Origin: an uncultured Lachnoanaerobaculum sp.
GTDB taxonomy: Bacteria; Bacillota; Clostridia; Lachnospirales; Lachnospiraceae
Direction: 5' to 3'
Assembly: GCA_937925515.1 (NCBI GenBank)
Contig: CALALP010000012.1
Location: forward strand, 1-41,448
Length of the DNA stretch: 41,448 bases
Positions 15,115-23,793 of this stretch are shown piece by piece. Made by a program: the position numbers and the translations under genes. The notes under the pieces were generated by a model. That model ran no database searches and was not told the DNA's origin. It saw nothing but the letters and a program-made list of their open reading frames with translations. The stretch's first letter is position 1. Each line of letters starts with the position of its first letter.

Positions 15115-16317
15115 ATGTTAATGCTTAAGCAAGCAAGAATGATAGATCCGTCTACAAAGATTGACGAGATAAGAGATATACTTATATCCGGAAGAACTAT
15201 TGTAACCTCAGGAGAGGATTTAAGCCTAGATGCCCCTCTTATAGCAAGAGCAAAGGGGGAAAGACTGCAAATTATAGATTGTACAGGACTTATTGCAGCT
15301 CCGGGGCTTGTAGATACTAGAGTTCATCTTAGAGAACCGGGATTTACCTATAAAGAGGATATACAGTCAGGAGCAAGGGCAGCTGCAAGAGGTGGAATTA
15401 CTACAATTATAGCTACAGCAGATACCAACCCACCATTAGATAATGAAAAAGAAGTTTTAAATGTAATACATGAGGGAAAAAGAACAAATATAAACATTTT
15501 CACTTATTCAAATTTAACTAAGGCTATGGCAGGAAAAGAATTAGTTGATATGAAAAGTTTAAAAGATGCAGGTGCAATAGGCTATATTAATGAGGTAGAG
15601 TGCATTGAAGAGGAAATTATAAAAGAGGCAATGAGAAAAGCTAGAATTTTAAAACTTCCACTAGCCCTTTTAGAAGAATATACTATGGTTGAAAGAGATT
15701 GTAAGTTTGCAAAAGATACAGGAGCAACTGTTATTATACAAAATATAAGCACAAAGGAAAGTGTTGAGAGTATAAAAAAAGCAAAAAAATTAGGGGCAAG
15801 AGTTTTAGCACAGGTTTCTCCACAGTATTTTTCACTAACTCAAGAGGCAGTAGTGGAATATAATACTTTGGCAAAGGTAGAGCCACCCCTTAGAACTAAT
15901 ATAGATAAAGAGGCTATTATAGAGGGATTAAAGGATAATACTATTGAAATTATTGCAAGCGACCATAGTCCACAATCCTTAGGGGAAAAGAATTTAGATT
16001 TTGTAAATGCACAAAGTGGAATGATAGGTCTTGAAACTTTACTTTCACTTGGAATTATGAATTTAGTAGATAATGGGCATTTAACTATGATGAGATTACT
16101 TGGAAAGATGAGTTATGACCCTGCAAAAATTTATGCTCTCGAGGCAGGCACTTTAAAAGATGATGCTCCTGCTGATATAGTTATTTTTGACCCTAATGAA
16201 GAATGGCTTTATGATGAAAGTTATAGTAAGTCTGTTAATTCTCCTTGGTTTGGAAAAAAACTAAAGGGAAAAGTCAAGATGACCATACATGGAGGTAGTA
16301 TTATTTATAAAGATTAA
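15115..16317 (+). CDS. Dihydroorotase homologue, probably catalytically inactive
   Basis: The 400-residue protein aligns end to end with type I dihydroorotases (PGLVDxxVHLREPG, HISTKESV-like, SP--LT, NPPLR-like, TDHxPH-like, and the C-terminal amidohydrolase barrel edge). Key residues are changed, however. The HxH metal motif is R69-V-H71, the TDDG aspartate region reads INEV (158-161), the AHCED His is absent (LALLEEY, 183-189), the third His is Asn210 (QNISTKES), SPHHL is SPQYF, the substrate Asn of PNT is Asp103, the Asn of NPP is Glu256, and the DHAPH His is Gln287. Asp283 is kept. About 30 residues are missing after the AHCED position. Inactive homologues (PyrC' of Pseudomonas) serve as scaffolds for aspartate transcarbamoylase, but no pyrB is nearby. 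The role here is unknown. Confidence 0.85.
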   Translation: MLMLKQARMIDPSTKIDEIRDILISGRTIVTSGEDLSLDAPLIARAKGERLQIIDCTGLIAAPGLVDTRVHLREPGFTYKEDIQSGARAAARGGITTIIATADTNPPLDNEKEVLNVIHEGKRTNINIFTYSNLTKAMAGKELVDMKSLKDAGAIGYINEVECIEEEIIKEAMRKARILKLPLALLEEYTMVERDCKFAKDTGATVIIQNISTKESVESIKKAKKLGARVLAQVSPQYFSLTQEAVVEYNTLAKVEPPLRTNIDKEAIIEGLKDNTIEIIASDHSPQSLGEKNLDFVNAQSGMIGLETLLSLGIMNLVDNGHLTMMRLLGKMSYDPAKIYALEAGTLKDDAPADIVIFDPNEEWLYDESYSKSVNSPWFGKKLKGKVKMTIHGGSIIYKD

Positions 16318-16326
16318 TATAACGAG

Positions 16327-16353
16327 AAAAGGTAGCCGCTATGGCTACCTTTT
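16327..16353 (+). terminator. Terminator after the dihydroorotase-like gene
   Basis: AAAAGGTAGCC pairs perfectly with GGCTACCTTTT around GCTAT, 10 bases after the stop codon. A-run and T-run flanks make it usable in both directions. Confidence 0.8.
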
Positions 16354-16663
16354 CCCTGTTAGAGTGATATAGGAGTGCATAATGCACGTATGTAGTGAAA
16401 GATCAACGCAAGAAACTCTCAACTACGTTTGTAATAATAGCATATAAAACCAAATCATGCAATAGGAAAAATCAACTTTAATATTTTTTCATATATAATT
16501 TATAAAGAATAGAAAAAGTCAAAATTATTTTTAAATAGTACAGTGTATAACACTTAGAGATATATTGAAAATTCTTTGGTATATACTATTTTTTTCACAA
16601 ATAGAATATACTAAAGATAGATTTGATTTCACATAATTTTCACAATAATATTTATTTTAAGTG
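16354..16663. other. Gene-free stretch with a copy of the GTGATATAG motif
   Basis: About 300 bases with no supported gene. GAGTGATATAGGAG at 16362-16375 repeats the motif found on the minus strand of the candidate ncRNA. It is followed by the palindrome GTGCATAATGCAC and an ACGTATGTAGT / ACTACGT pair (about 16388-16430) that could form a stem. The rest is AT-rich and shows nothing recognisable. Confidence 0.4.
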
Positions 16664-16704
16664 TTGACAAAGTTTATTTAGTCTGTTATATTACATCTAT
16701 AACA
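16664..16704 (+). promoter_or_regulatory. clpB promoter with overlapping inverted repeat
   Basis: A consensus TTGACA at 16664-16669, a 17-bp spacer and TATATT at 16687-16692. The perfect inverted repeat TGTTATA-N7-TATAACA (16684-16704) spans the -10 box and start region. It matches neither the CIRCE (HrcA) nor the CtsR operator consensus. Confidence 0.65.
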
Positions 16705-16726
16705 AATATAAAAGAGAGGTTTGAGT

Positions 16727-19318
16727 ATGAATATAAGTAAATTTACACAGAAATCACTTGAGGCAGTAAAGGCTGCTGAAAAGTTAGCTTATGAATATGG
16801 AAATCAACAAATAGAGCAAATACATTTATTGTATGCATTACTTTCACTGGAAGATTCACTTATTCTCAATTTAATAGGAAAAATGGGAATTAGTAAAGAA
16901 ATGTTTACTGATGAAGTATTAAACATAATAAATAAACTACCTAAGGTAGGAGGTTCATCTTCAAGCTATATAAGCAATAGCTTAAACAAAGTTCTTATAA
17001 GTGCGGAAGATGAATCAAAAGCTATGGGAGATGAATATGTATCAGTTGAGCATTTATTACTTTCTATGATAAGAAATGCTGATTCCTCTATTAGCAATCT
17101 ATTTAAGAATTATGGAATCAATAGAGAAAGTTTTTTAAAAGTCCTTTCAAGCGTTAGAGGAAATCAAAAGGTTGTTTCAGATAACCCTGAGGCTACTTAT
17201 GACACTCTTAATAAATATGGTTATGATTTAGTAGAAAGGGCAAGAGAACAAAAACTTGACCCTGTTATAGGTAGAGATAGTGAAATAAGAAATGTAATAA
17301 GGATATTAAGCAGAAAAACTAAAAATAACCCTGTACTTATAGGAGAACCTGGAGTTGGTAAGACAGCAGTAGTAGAGGGATTAGCACATCGTATAGTAAG
17401 AGGAGATGTTCCGGAGGGGCTTAAGGATAAAAGACTTTTTGCACTTGATATGGGTGCATTACTTGCCGGTGCTAAGTACAGAGGAGAGTTTGAGGAAAGA
17501 CTAAAGGCAGTGCTTGATGAAGTTAAAAATTCAGAGGGCGAAATAATACTTTTTGTAGATGAACTTCATACTATTGTAGGTGCAGGTAAGAGTGAGGGCA
17601 GCATGGACGCAGGCAATATGTTAAAGCCTATGCTTGCAAGAGGCGAACTACATTGTATTGGTGCAACTACACTTGATGAATATAGAAAATATATTGAAAA
17701 AGATGCAGCACTTGAGAGAAGATTTCAACCTGTATTAGTAGAAGAACCTGATGTAGAAGATACAATTTCTATACTTAGAGGTCTAAAAGAAAGGTATGAA
17801 AACTATCATAAAATCAAGATAAATGATTCTGCATTAGTCAGTGCGGCAGTTTTATCAGACAGATATATAACAGATAGATTTTTACCTGATAAGGCAATAG
17901 ACTTAGTAGATGAGGCTTGTGCATTAATAAAAACAGAGCTTGACTCTATGCCTACTGAACTTGATGAATTAAAGAGAAAATGTATGCAACTTGAAATTGA
18001 GGAGGCGGCATTAAAGAAAGAAACTGATAATTTGTCAAAGGAGCGTTTAGAGGCACTTCAAAAAGAACTTGCTGAACTTAGAGATAAATACAATGAACAA
18101 AAATCAAAGTGGGAGGCAGAAAAAAGAAGTGTTGGAGAACTTGCAGATACAAGAGAAGAAATTGAAAAAGTAAATATGCAGATTGCAGAGGCAAAGAGAA
18201 ATTATGACCTAAATAAGGCTGCTGAACTTCAATATGGCGAGTTACCAAAGTTACAAGAAAAACTAAAAGAACAAGAGTTAAAAGTTAAGGGAGAAAAACT
18301 AAGTCTAGTAAGAGAGGCAGTTACAGAAGAAGAAATTGCCAGAATTATCTCAAGGTGGACTAATATTCCTGTATCTAAACTTAGTGAGTCTGAAAAACAA
18401 AAGACATTGCACTTAGATGAAGTTTTACATAAGAGAGTTATAGGTCAAGATGAGGGGGTTACAAAAGTTTGTGAGGCAATTCAAAGATCAAAAGCAGGAA
18501 TTAAAGACCCTCAAAAACCTATCGGTTCATTTCTTTTCTTAGGTCCTACCGGTGTAGGAAAAACAGAACTTGCAAAATCTCTTGCAGAGGCACTATTTGA
18601 TGATGAATCCAATATGGTTCGTATTGATATGAGTGAGTATATGGAGAAATTTTCCGTAAGTAGACTTATCGGAGCTCCTCCGGGATATGTAGGTTATGAT
18701 GAGGGAGGGCAACTAACTGAGGCAGTGAGGAGAAAACCTTATTCAGTTGTTTTATTTGATGAAATTGAAAAGGCACACCCTGATGTATTCAATATTTTGT
18801 TGCAAGTGCTTGATGACGGTAGAATCACAGATTCCTTAGGAAAAACAGTTGATTTTAAAAATACTATCATTATACTTACTTCAAATATAGGTTCTACATA
18901 TTTGCTTGACGGCATAGGAAATGACGGTCAGATTAATGAAAATGCACAAAAGTCAGTAATGGAAGAACTTAAGTTACACTTTAGACCTGAATTTTTAAAT
19001 CGTTTAGATGAAATAATTATGTTTAAACCTTTGACAAAGGAAAATATAGGAGGCATTACAGATTTACTTCTTGAAGATGTAAATAAGAGACTTTCAGATA
19101 GAGGAATCAAGATAGAACTTTCTCCTAAGGCTAAGGAACTTGTAATTGAAAAAGGTTATGAACCTGTATACGGTGCAAGACCTTTGAGAAGATATTTACA
19201 AAAAAATGTAGAAACTCTGGCAGCTAAGATTATTTTAGGTGAGAATGAACTTGGAATGGGAGATACAATATACATTGATGTAAAAGATGATAATTTAGTA
19301 GCTGAAATTAAAAAGTAA
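16727..19318 (+). CDS. clpB: ATP-dependent disaggregase chaperone ClpB
   Basis: Hexameric AAA+ machine that rescues aggregated proteins with DnaK. The 863-residue chain has the Clp N-domain (to about 145), AAA-1 with Walker A GEPGVGKT and Walker B ILFVDELHT, the coiled-coil middle domain of ClpB (about 400-525, rich in Glu, Lys, Leu), and AAA-2 with GPTGVGKTE and VVLFDEIEKAHPDV. The middle domain and absence of a ClpP-docking loop fit ClpB rather than ClpC. The start at 16727 is preferred over the TTG at 16721 because AGAGAGG at 16713-16719 is only correctly spaced for the ATG. It is a single-gene unit closed by a strong terminator. Confidence 0.95.
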   Translation: MNISKFTQKSLEAVKAAEKLAYEYGNQQIEQIHLLYALLSLEDSLILNLIGKMGISKEMFTDEVLNIINKLPKVGGSSSSYISNSLNKVLISAEDESKAMGDEYVSVEHLLLSMIRNADSSISNLFKNYGINRESFLKVLSSVRGNQKVVSDNPEATYDTLNKYGYDLVERAREQKLDPVIGRDSEIRNVIRILSRKTKNNPVLIGEPGVGKTAVVEGLAHRIVRGDVPEGLKDKRLFALDMGALLAGAKYRGEFEERLKAVLDEVKNSEGEIILFVDELHTIVGAGKSEGSMDAGNMLKPMLARGELHCIGATTLDEYRKYIEKDAALERRFQPVLVEEPDVEDTISILRGLKERYENYHKIKINDSALVSAAVLSDRYITDRFLPDKAIDLVDEACALIKTELDSMPTELDELKRKCMQLEIEEAALKKETDNLSKERLEALQKELAELRDKYNEQKSKWEAEKRSVGELADTREEIEKVNMQIAEAKRNYDLNKAAELQYGELPKLQEKLKEQELKVKGEKLSLVREAVTEEEIARIISRWTNIPVSKLSESEKQKTLHLDEVLHKRVIGQDEGVTKVCEAIQRSKAGIKDPQKPIGSFLFLGPTGVGKTELAKSLAEALFDDESNMVRIDMSEYMEKFSVSRLIGAPPGYVGYDEGGQLTEAVRRKPYSVVLFDEIEKAHPDVFNILLQVLDDGRITDSLGKTVDFKNTIIILTSNIGSTYLLDGIGNDGQINENAQKSVMEELKLHFRPEFLNRLDEIIMFKPLTKENIGGITDLLLEDVNKRLSDRGIKIELSPKAKELVIEKGYEPVYGARPLRRYLQKNVETLAAKIILGENELGMGDTIYIDVKDDNLVAEIKK

Positions 19319-19324
19319 TGAAGT

Positions 19325-19371
19325 CCCTTTTAAGCATGTATTAACCACTTGCTTAAAAGGGCTTTTTTTTT
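19325..19371 (+). terminator. Rho-independent terminator after clpB
   Basis: CCCTTTTAAGC pairs with GCTTAAAAGGG (19351-19361) and is followed by a run of nine T. Very strong and clearly oriented with clpB. Confidence 0.9.
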
Positions 19372-19442
19372 GTTCTAATTATGCTATACTGTATATTAAA
19401 TTAATGAGGGGGTAATGCCTCAAATAGTAGTTAGGAGAAATT

Positions 19443-20174
19443 ATGTTTAAACTTATTGTTATTGCTTTAATGCTTGGATTGTTTTTGTTGTTTTCAATAC
19501 CTTATATGCTTTATTTAGAAAAGCTAAAGAAAACTAAACCGAAACTTGCTGCATTAAAAGCACAAAAAATGGTTAGTAAAGTTTTAAAGAGTATGATTAT
19601 TGTAACAGGTACTAAAGTAGAGGTTAGAGGCCTTGAAAATATACCTAAGGAGGGAGGAGTACTTTTTGTAAGTAATCATAGAGGTGCATTTGATATACAT
19701 GCAGGTTTTAGCTACACTCCTAAATTATTTGGTTTTATAGCAAAGCAGGAGATGAAAAGGTATCCTCTTTTAAGTAATTGGATGCTTTTGGCAAATTGTC
19801 TGTTCCTAGATAGAAAAAATGTGAAAAATGGAATAAAGACGATAATTCAAGGAATTGATATGCTTAAGGACGGAACTTCACTTTGGATATGTCCGGAGGG
19901 AACTAGGAGCAAGGGAGAAAGTGTACTTGACTTAAAGGAGTTTCATGAGGGTTCATTTAAAATGGCAGAAAAAAGTGGTTGTCCTATTGTTCCGGTAGCA
20001 CTTACAGGAACTGCTGAGATGTTTGAAAAACAATTCCCAAGAATAAAAAAAAGTAAGTTGATAATAGAATATGGAAAAGCTTTTTATCCAAATGACTTAC
20101 CGGAAAATGATAGAAAAAGATTAGGTGTGTATACAAGAAACATTATCCTTAATATGTTAGAAAAAAATGTCTAA
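19443..20174 (+). CDS. plsC: 1-acyl-sn-glycerol-3-phosphate acyltransferase (PlsC family)
   Basis: Transfers an acyl chain to lysophosphatidate to form phosphatidate at the membrane. The 243-residue protein has an N-terminal membrane helix (about 1-22), the catalytic NHRGAFD (HxxxxD motif) near residue 80, and the glycerol-phosphate-binding PEGTRS near 155. A TTAGGAG ribosome site precedes the ATG, and a TGCTATACT extended -10 lies just upstream at about 19383-19391. A chorismate mutase gene follows after 8 bases, so the two are probably co-transcribed. An unrelated PlsC-like acyltransferase role cannot be excluded from sequence. Confidence 0.88.
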   Translation: MFKLIVIALMLGLFLLFSIPYMLYLEKLKKTKPKLAALKAQKMVSKVLKSMIIVTGTKVEVRGLENIPKEGGVLFVSNHRGAFDIHAGFSYTPKLFGFIAKQEMKRYPLLSNWMLLANCLFLDRKNVKNGIKTIIQGIDMLKDGTSLWICPEGTRSKGESVLDLKEFHEGSFKMAEKSGCPIVPVALTGTAEMFEKQFPRIKKSKLIIEYGKAFYPNDLPENDRKRLGVYTRNIILNMLEKNV

Positions 20175-20182
20175 GGAGCTTT

Positions 20183-20461
20183 ATGTCAGATTTAAGGAAG
20201 CTAAGACTTAAGATTGATGAAATAGATAAAGATGTAGTAAAATTACTGCTTAAAAGATTAGATTTAAGTAGACAAATCGGAGAGTATAAACTAAGAGAAA
20301 ATAAAGATATACTTGATATACAAAGAGAAAAATCTAAATTAGATACTTTAAGTCTTATGGGAAATTCAGACTTTGAAAAGTATTCTATTTTAGAAATATA
20401 TCAAAAGATTATGGACATATCAAAAGAGTATCAGTATAAACTTTACTGTACTGATGATTAG
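20183..20461 (+). CDS. Chorismate mutase, AroQ type
   Basis: A stand-alone 92-residue all-helical protein of the AroQ fold, converting chorismate to prephenate for phenylalanine and tyrosine synthesis. The pattern LRKLRLKIDEIDKDVVKLL, then KRLDLSRQIGEYK, then DIQREKSKLD reproduces the helix 1-helix 2 active-site layout, with Arg, Lys and Asp/Glu ligands at the expected places. The ribosome site AAGGAG overlaps the end of plsC. No prephenate dehydratase or dehydrogenase domain is fused, and none is adjacent. Confidence 0.85.
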   Translation: MSDLRKLRLKIDEIDKDVVKLLLKRLDLSRQIGEYKLRENKDILDIQREKSKLDTLSLMGNSDFEKYSILEIYQKIMDISKEYQYKLYCTDD

Positions 20462-20492
20462 ATAAATAATAAGTTATGGAATGGAGATATTT

Positions 20493-22262
20493 ATGATATA
20501 TTCTAAGCAAAAAACAAGAGGTGGTATTTCAAATTCAAGTAATCAAACTATGGGGGAAATGATTATCTCACTATGGATAATAGGAATTTCAGTAATTTTT
20601 CCACTCATAGTGGATAATGCGTATTTTAACATACTTCCTACAAAGTTTTATACATATTGTATTATTACAGGGATTATGATTGTTCTTATGTTCTGTTGGC
20701 ATGCTTTTGGAGGGAGAATTGATAAGACCTTAAGTGAAATAAAAAAACTTGGCTTTAAAGAATGGTTTTTAAAGGAATATGATTTAACAGATAGATTTAT
20801 GCTTGTATTTATAGTTATTGCGATAATTGCAACTCTTTGTGCATATCCCTATATACAAGAGGCATTTATAGGTTACAGGGGAAAAGACAGTAATTCAGGA
20901 ACAGGTAGATATACAGGTTTATTATTACTTTTACTTTATGTGATTTCATATTTTTATGTAAGTAGAGACTATAAGTTTAAGAATTGGCATTTTATTGTAT
21001 TCATGGCGGCGGCAGATATAGTTTGTTTATTTGGTATTACAGATTATTTTAGTTTAAATTTAGCACACTTTAAGGATAACATGCAGCCTCATCAAATAAA
21101 TCTATATACCTCAACCATTGGAAATATCAATACTTATACTACATATGTTGCTTATGTTGTGGCATTTGCAGGAACTATGTTTATAGTTTCAGATGTAGAG
21201 GATCTTATAGTTAGTGAGTTCGTGGGAAAAAAAAATAAAGAAGAAAAAGATATAAGCCTAGGATTATGGATATTTTACTTTGTAAGCTTTGTAATAGGGC
21301 TTTTTGCCTTGGCAATGGGTAAATCAGATAACGGATACCTTACACTTATAGCATTTTTTAGCTTTGTGCCTTTTATAGCATTTAAAAAGAAATATGGTAT
21401 TAGAAGATACATACTTACACTTGCTCTTTATTTTAGTGTTATAAAGATTATAGGTATTTTAAATGTTACTTTTCCTAATAATGCCATAGGAATTGACGGA
21501 CTTTATAATGTTATTGCAAATTTTAAATATCTAAACTGGGTTATAGTGCTTTTATGGACTTTGACACTTTCACTATATGCTATAAAAATACTTGGTTATC
21601 AAAAAGTCAAAGATGAATCAGTCAAAATAGATGAAATGGAAAAATGTAATCCATTAGTTGTAAAAGCTTGGGCGTTTTTGGTAGCTCTTGGTTTTGTAGG
21701 TGTAGTGGGAATGTTTTACTATGCAAATACTGTTGATGAGTCAAAACTTGAATTTTTAGGTGGAATTAAGGAGTATCTGGTGTTTAATGACCATTGGGGT
21801 ACAAACAGAGGTTACATATGGAGGGCAGGATTAGAGGAATATATTGGAAGGTATCCATGGTATCAAAAAATATTTGGAACAGGACCTGATACTTTTGGAT
21901 TACATGTAATTCCACATCGTGGAAATGAAATGCTTAAGATTACAGGTCAGAGTTTTGACAGTGCACATAATGAATATTTACAGTATTTAACAACAATAGG
22001 ACCTATTGGGCTTATATCATATCTTGGAGTGCTTGTTACAGTTATTATGAAAGGTGTTACTTATGTAAAGCATTGTTTACAAAATAAAAAGGGATATGTG
22101 GTTTATATGCAGGCTAGTGCTTGTCTAATATTATGTTATGCAGTTCAAGCAATAGTAAATATTAACTTACCTATAAGTACACCTATTATGTGGATGTTTA
22201 TGTCAATCTTAGTAGGAATATGGAGAGAAAATACTGAAAAAGTTAATGAGTCAAAAGCCTAA
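20493..22262 (+). CDS. O-antigen ligase/polymerase family membrane protein (Wzy_C type)
   Basis: A polytopic membrane protein of about 589 residues with roughly 11-13 hydrophobic segments. The large periplasm-side loop of the Wzy_C family lies near residues 440-500, including GTGPDTFGLHVIPHRG and DSAHNEYLQYLTTIG, where the His-Asn-Glu motif is typical of O-antigen ligases and bacterial glycan polymerases. It likely joins or polymerises lipid-linked glycans outside the membrane. The start at 20493 is preferred over 20481 because TGGAG at 20482-20486 serves it. It leads the polysaccharide block with sugar transferase, GT2 and Glf. Confidence 0.82.
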   Translation: MIYSKQKTRGGISNSSNQTMGEMIISLWIIGISVIFPLIVDNAYFNILPTKFYTYCIITGIMIVLMFCWHAFGGRIDKTLSEIKKLGFKEWFLKEYDLTDRFMLVFIVIAIIATLCAYPYIQEAFIGYRGKDSNSGTGRYTGLLLLLLYVISYFYVSRDYKFKNWHFIVFMAAADIVCLFGITDYFSLNLAHFKDNMQPHQINLYTSTIGNINTYTTYVAYVVAFAGTMFIVSDVEDLIVSEFVGKKNKEEKDISLGLWIFYFVSFVIGLFALAMGKSDNGYLTLIAFFSFVPFIAFKKKYGIRRYILTLALYFSVIKIIGILNVTFPNNAIGIDGLYNVIANFKYLNWVIVLLWTLTLSLYAIKILGYQKVKDESVKIDEMEKCNPLVVKAWAFLVALGFVGVVGMFYYANTVDESKLEFLGGIKEYLVFNDHWGTNRGYIWRAGLEEYIGRYPWYQKIFGTGPDTFGLHVIPHRGNEMLKITGQSFDSAHNEYLQYLTTIGPIGLISYLGVLVTVIMKGVTYVKHCLQNKKGYVVYMQASACLILCYAVQAIVNINLPISTPIMWMFMSILVGIWRENTEKVNESKA

Positions 22263-22267
22263 TAGAA

Positions 22268-22296
22268 TTGCTATGTTGTGTATAGTGTAGTATAAT
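22268..22296 (+). promoter_or_regulatory. Sigma-A promoter for the sugar transferase operon
   Basis: TTGCTA at 22268-22273, a 17-bp spacer and a perfect TATAAT at 22291-22296. It starts right at the end of the O-antigen ligase gene, so the downstream glycan genes can be made separately. Confidence 0.65.
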
Positions 22297-22341
22297 TGTT
22301 ACATTATTATTAATAGAAGTAATAGGTTATGAGGAGTGAAT

Positions 22342-23793
22342 ATGGCTAGGAACAATGAACGCTATAAAAGACTTATTAAGTCAAGTTTTGCATGTGTGAT
22401 TTTAGGTATTGAGATAATATTATACTATGTGTTTTGGATAGAATACTATAATAAACTTATGAAATTCCCTTTTTATAGAAAGGGTCTGTGGCTTATTGCA
22501 GTTATATATGGAGTATTGCTCTTATTTTTTAATAAGACTTATGGAGGGCTTAAGATAGGTTATTTAAGGCGTGGTCATGTAATATATTCACATACAATGT
22601 CTTTAATAATAGCCAATATATTAGGTTATTTTGAGTTTGCTGTTGCTGATAAAAAATTTCATAGCCCTTTTGGTTTTGTACTTTTGACTGCAATAGATTT
22701 TATTTTTATAGTTATTTGGGTGTTTTTATTTCAATCAATTTATTCAAAAATATTTCCACCTAGAACTCTTTTAGTAGTTTATGGCGAAAAACCTGTATTC
22801 TCAATAATGGAAAAAATCAATTCAAGAGAAGACAAGTACATAATTACAGGTGCTATAAATATAAATAAGGGCATGGATAGAATTATGGAAGAATCGGTTA
22901 AGTATGGTGGAATAATCATTGGAGATATAACTTCACATGATAGAAATATACTTTTAAAGAGAAGTTATGAAGTAGGGGTCAGGGCTTACTTAGTACCTAA
23001 GATAAGCGATATAATGATAAGAAGTGCAAGTGAACTAAATCTTTTTGATACTCAACTTTTGTTATCGAGAAATGATAATATTCAAATAGATCAACAGATT
23101 ATAAAAAGAGCAATGGACTTGATTTTGGGAAGTATAATGCTAATTGCCACCTCTCCATTATTTTTATTTTTTGGAGTGGCTATAAAGTTAAATGATAATG
23201 GGCCAATTTTTTATAGACAAAAAAGACTTACTATTGACGGCAAGGAATTTGATATATTAAAGTTTAGAACTATGATTGTAAATGCTGAAAAAGACGGCGT
23301 TCCAAGGCTTGCAGGCGAAAGGGATAACCGAATCACTCGCATTGGCAAAATACTTAGAGCTACAAGACTTGATGAACTTCCTCAACTTATAAATATACTA
23401 AGGGGAGAAATGAGTATCGTAGGTCCAAGACCTGAAAGACCCGAGATAGCTAAGGAATATGAAAAGGAAATTCCTGAATTTAGATATAGATTGAAAATGA
23501 AAGCAGGGCTTACAGGTTATGCACAAGTTTATGGAAAATATAATACAACCCCTTATGATAAGTTAAAGCTTGATTTATCATACATTAGAAATTATAGTGC
23601 ATGGCTTGATTTAAAACTTATGCTTATGACTCCTAAAATACTATTTATAAAGGAATCCACTGAGGGAATTGACGATGATAGTTTAAATGCACTTAAAAAG
23701 AGTGAGAATTTAAAAGAAGAGGTATATGGAAAAAGAAATACTTTTGAAAATGATATTGAATTGGCAAGAGCTGATAACAGGAGCAAGCTATGA
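22342..23793 (+). CDS. Exopolysaccharide initiating sugar transferase (polyprenyl glycosylphosphotransferase)
   Basis: Transfers a sugar phosphate to undecaprenyl phosphate to start repeat-unit synthesis. The 483-residue protein has four to five N-terminal membrane segments, a central Rossmann-like domain (about 140-240), a re-entrant helix (RAMDLILGSIMLIATSPLFL) and the C-terminal catalytic domain with KFRTM, the Asp-Glu dyad in TRLDELPQLINILRGEMS, and IVGPRPERPE. The start at 22342 follows GAGGAG at 22331-22336; the upstream GTG at 22336 would overlap it. It overlaps the next glycosyltransferase gene by four bases (ATGA), implying translational coupling. Confidence 0.9.
   Translation: MARNNERYKRLIKSSFACVILGIEIILYYVFWIEYYNKLMKFPFYRKGLWLIAVIYGVLLLFFNKTYGGLKIGYLRRGHVIYSHTMSLIIANILGYFEFAVADKKFHSPFGFVLLTAIDFIFIVIWVFLFQSIYSKIFPPRTLLVVYGEKPVFSIMEKINSREDKYIITGAININKGMDRIMEESVKYGGIIIGDITSHDRNILLKRSYEVGVRAYLVPKISDIMIRSASELNLFDTQLLLSRNDNIQIDQQIIKRAMDLILGSIMLIATSPLFLFFGVAIKLNDNGPIFYRQKRLTIDGKEFDILKFRTMIVNAEKDGVPRLAGERDNRITRIGKILRATRLDELPQLINILRGEMSIVGPRPERPEIAKEYEKEIPEFRYRLKMKAGLTGYAQVYGKYNTTPYDKLKLDLSYIRNYSAWLDLKLMLMTPKILFIKESTEGIDDDSLNALKKSENLKEEVYGKRNTFENDIELARADNRSKL

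Noticed and set aside
16388..16430. Group II intron domain V remnant
   Set aside because: The conserved domain V bases are absent and there is no intron-encoded protein nearby.
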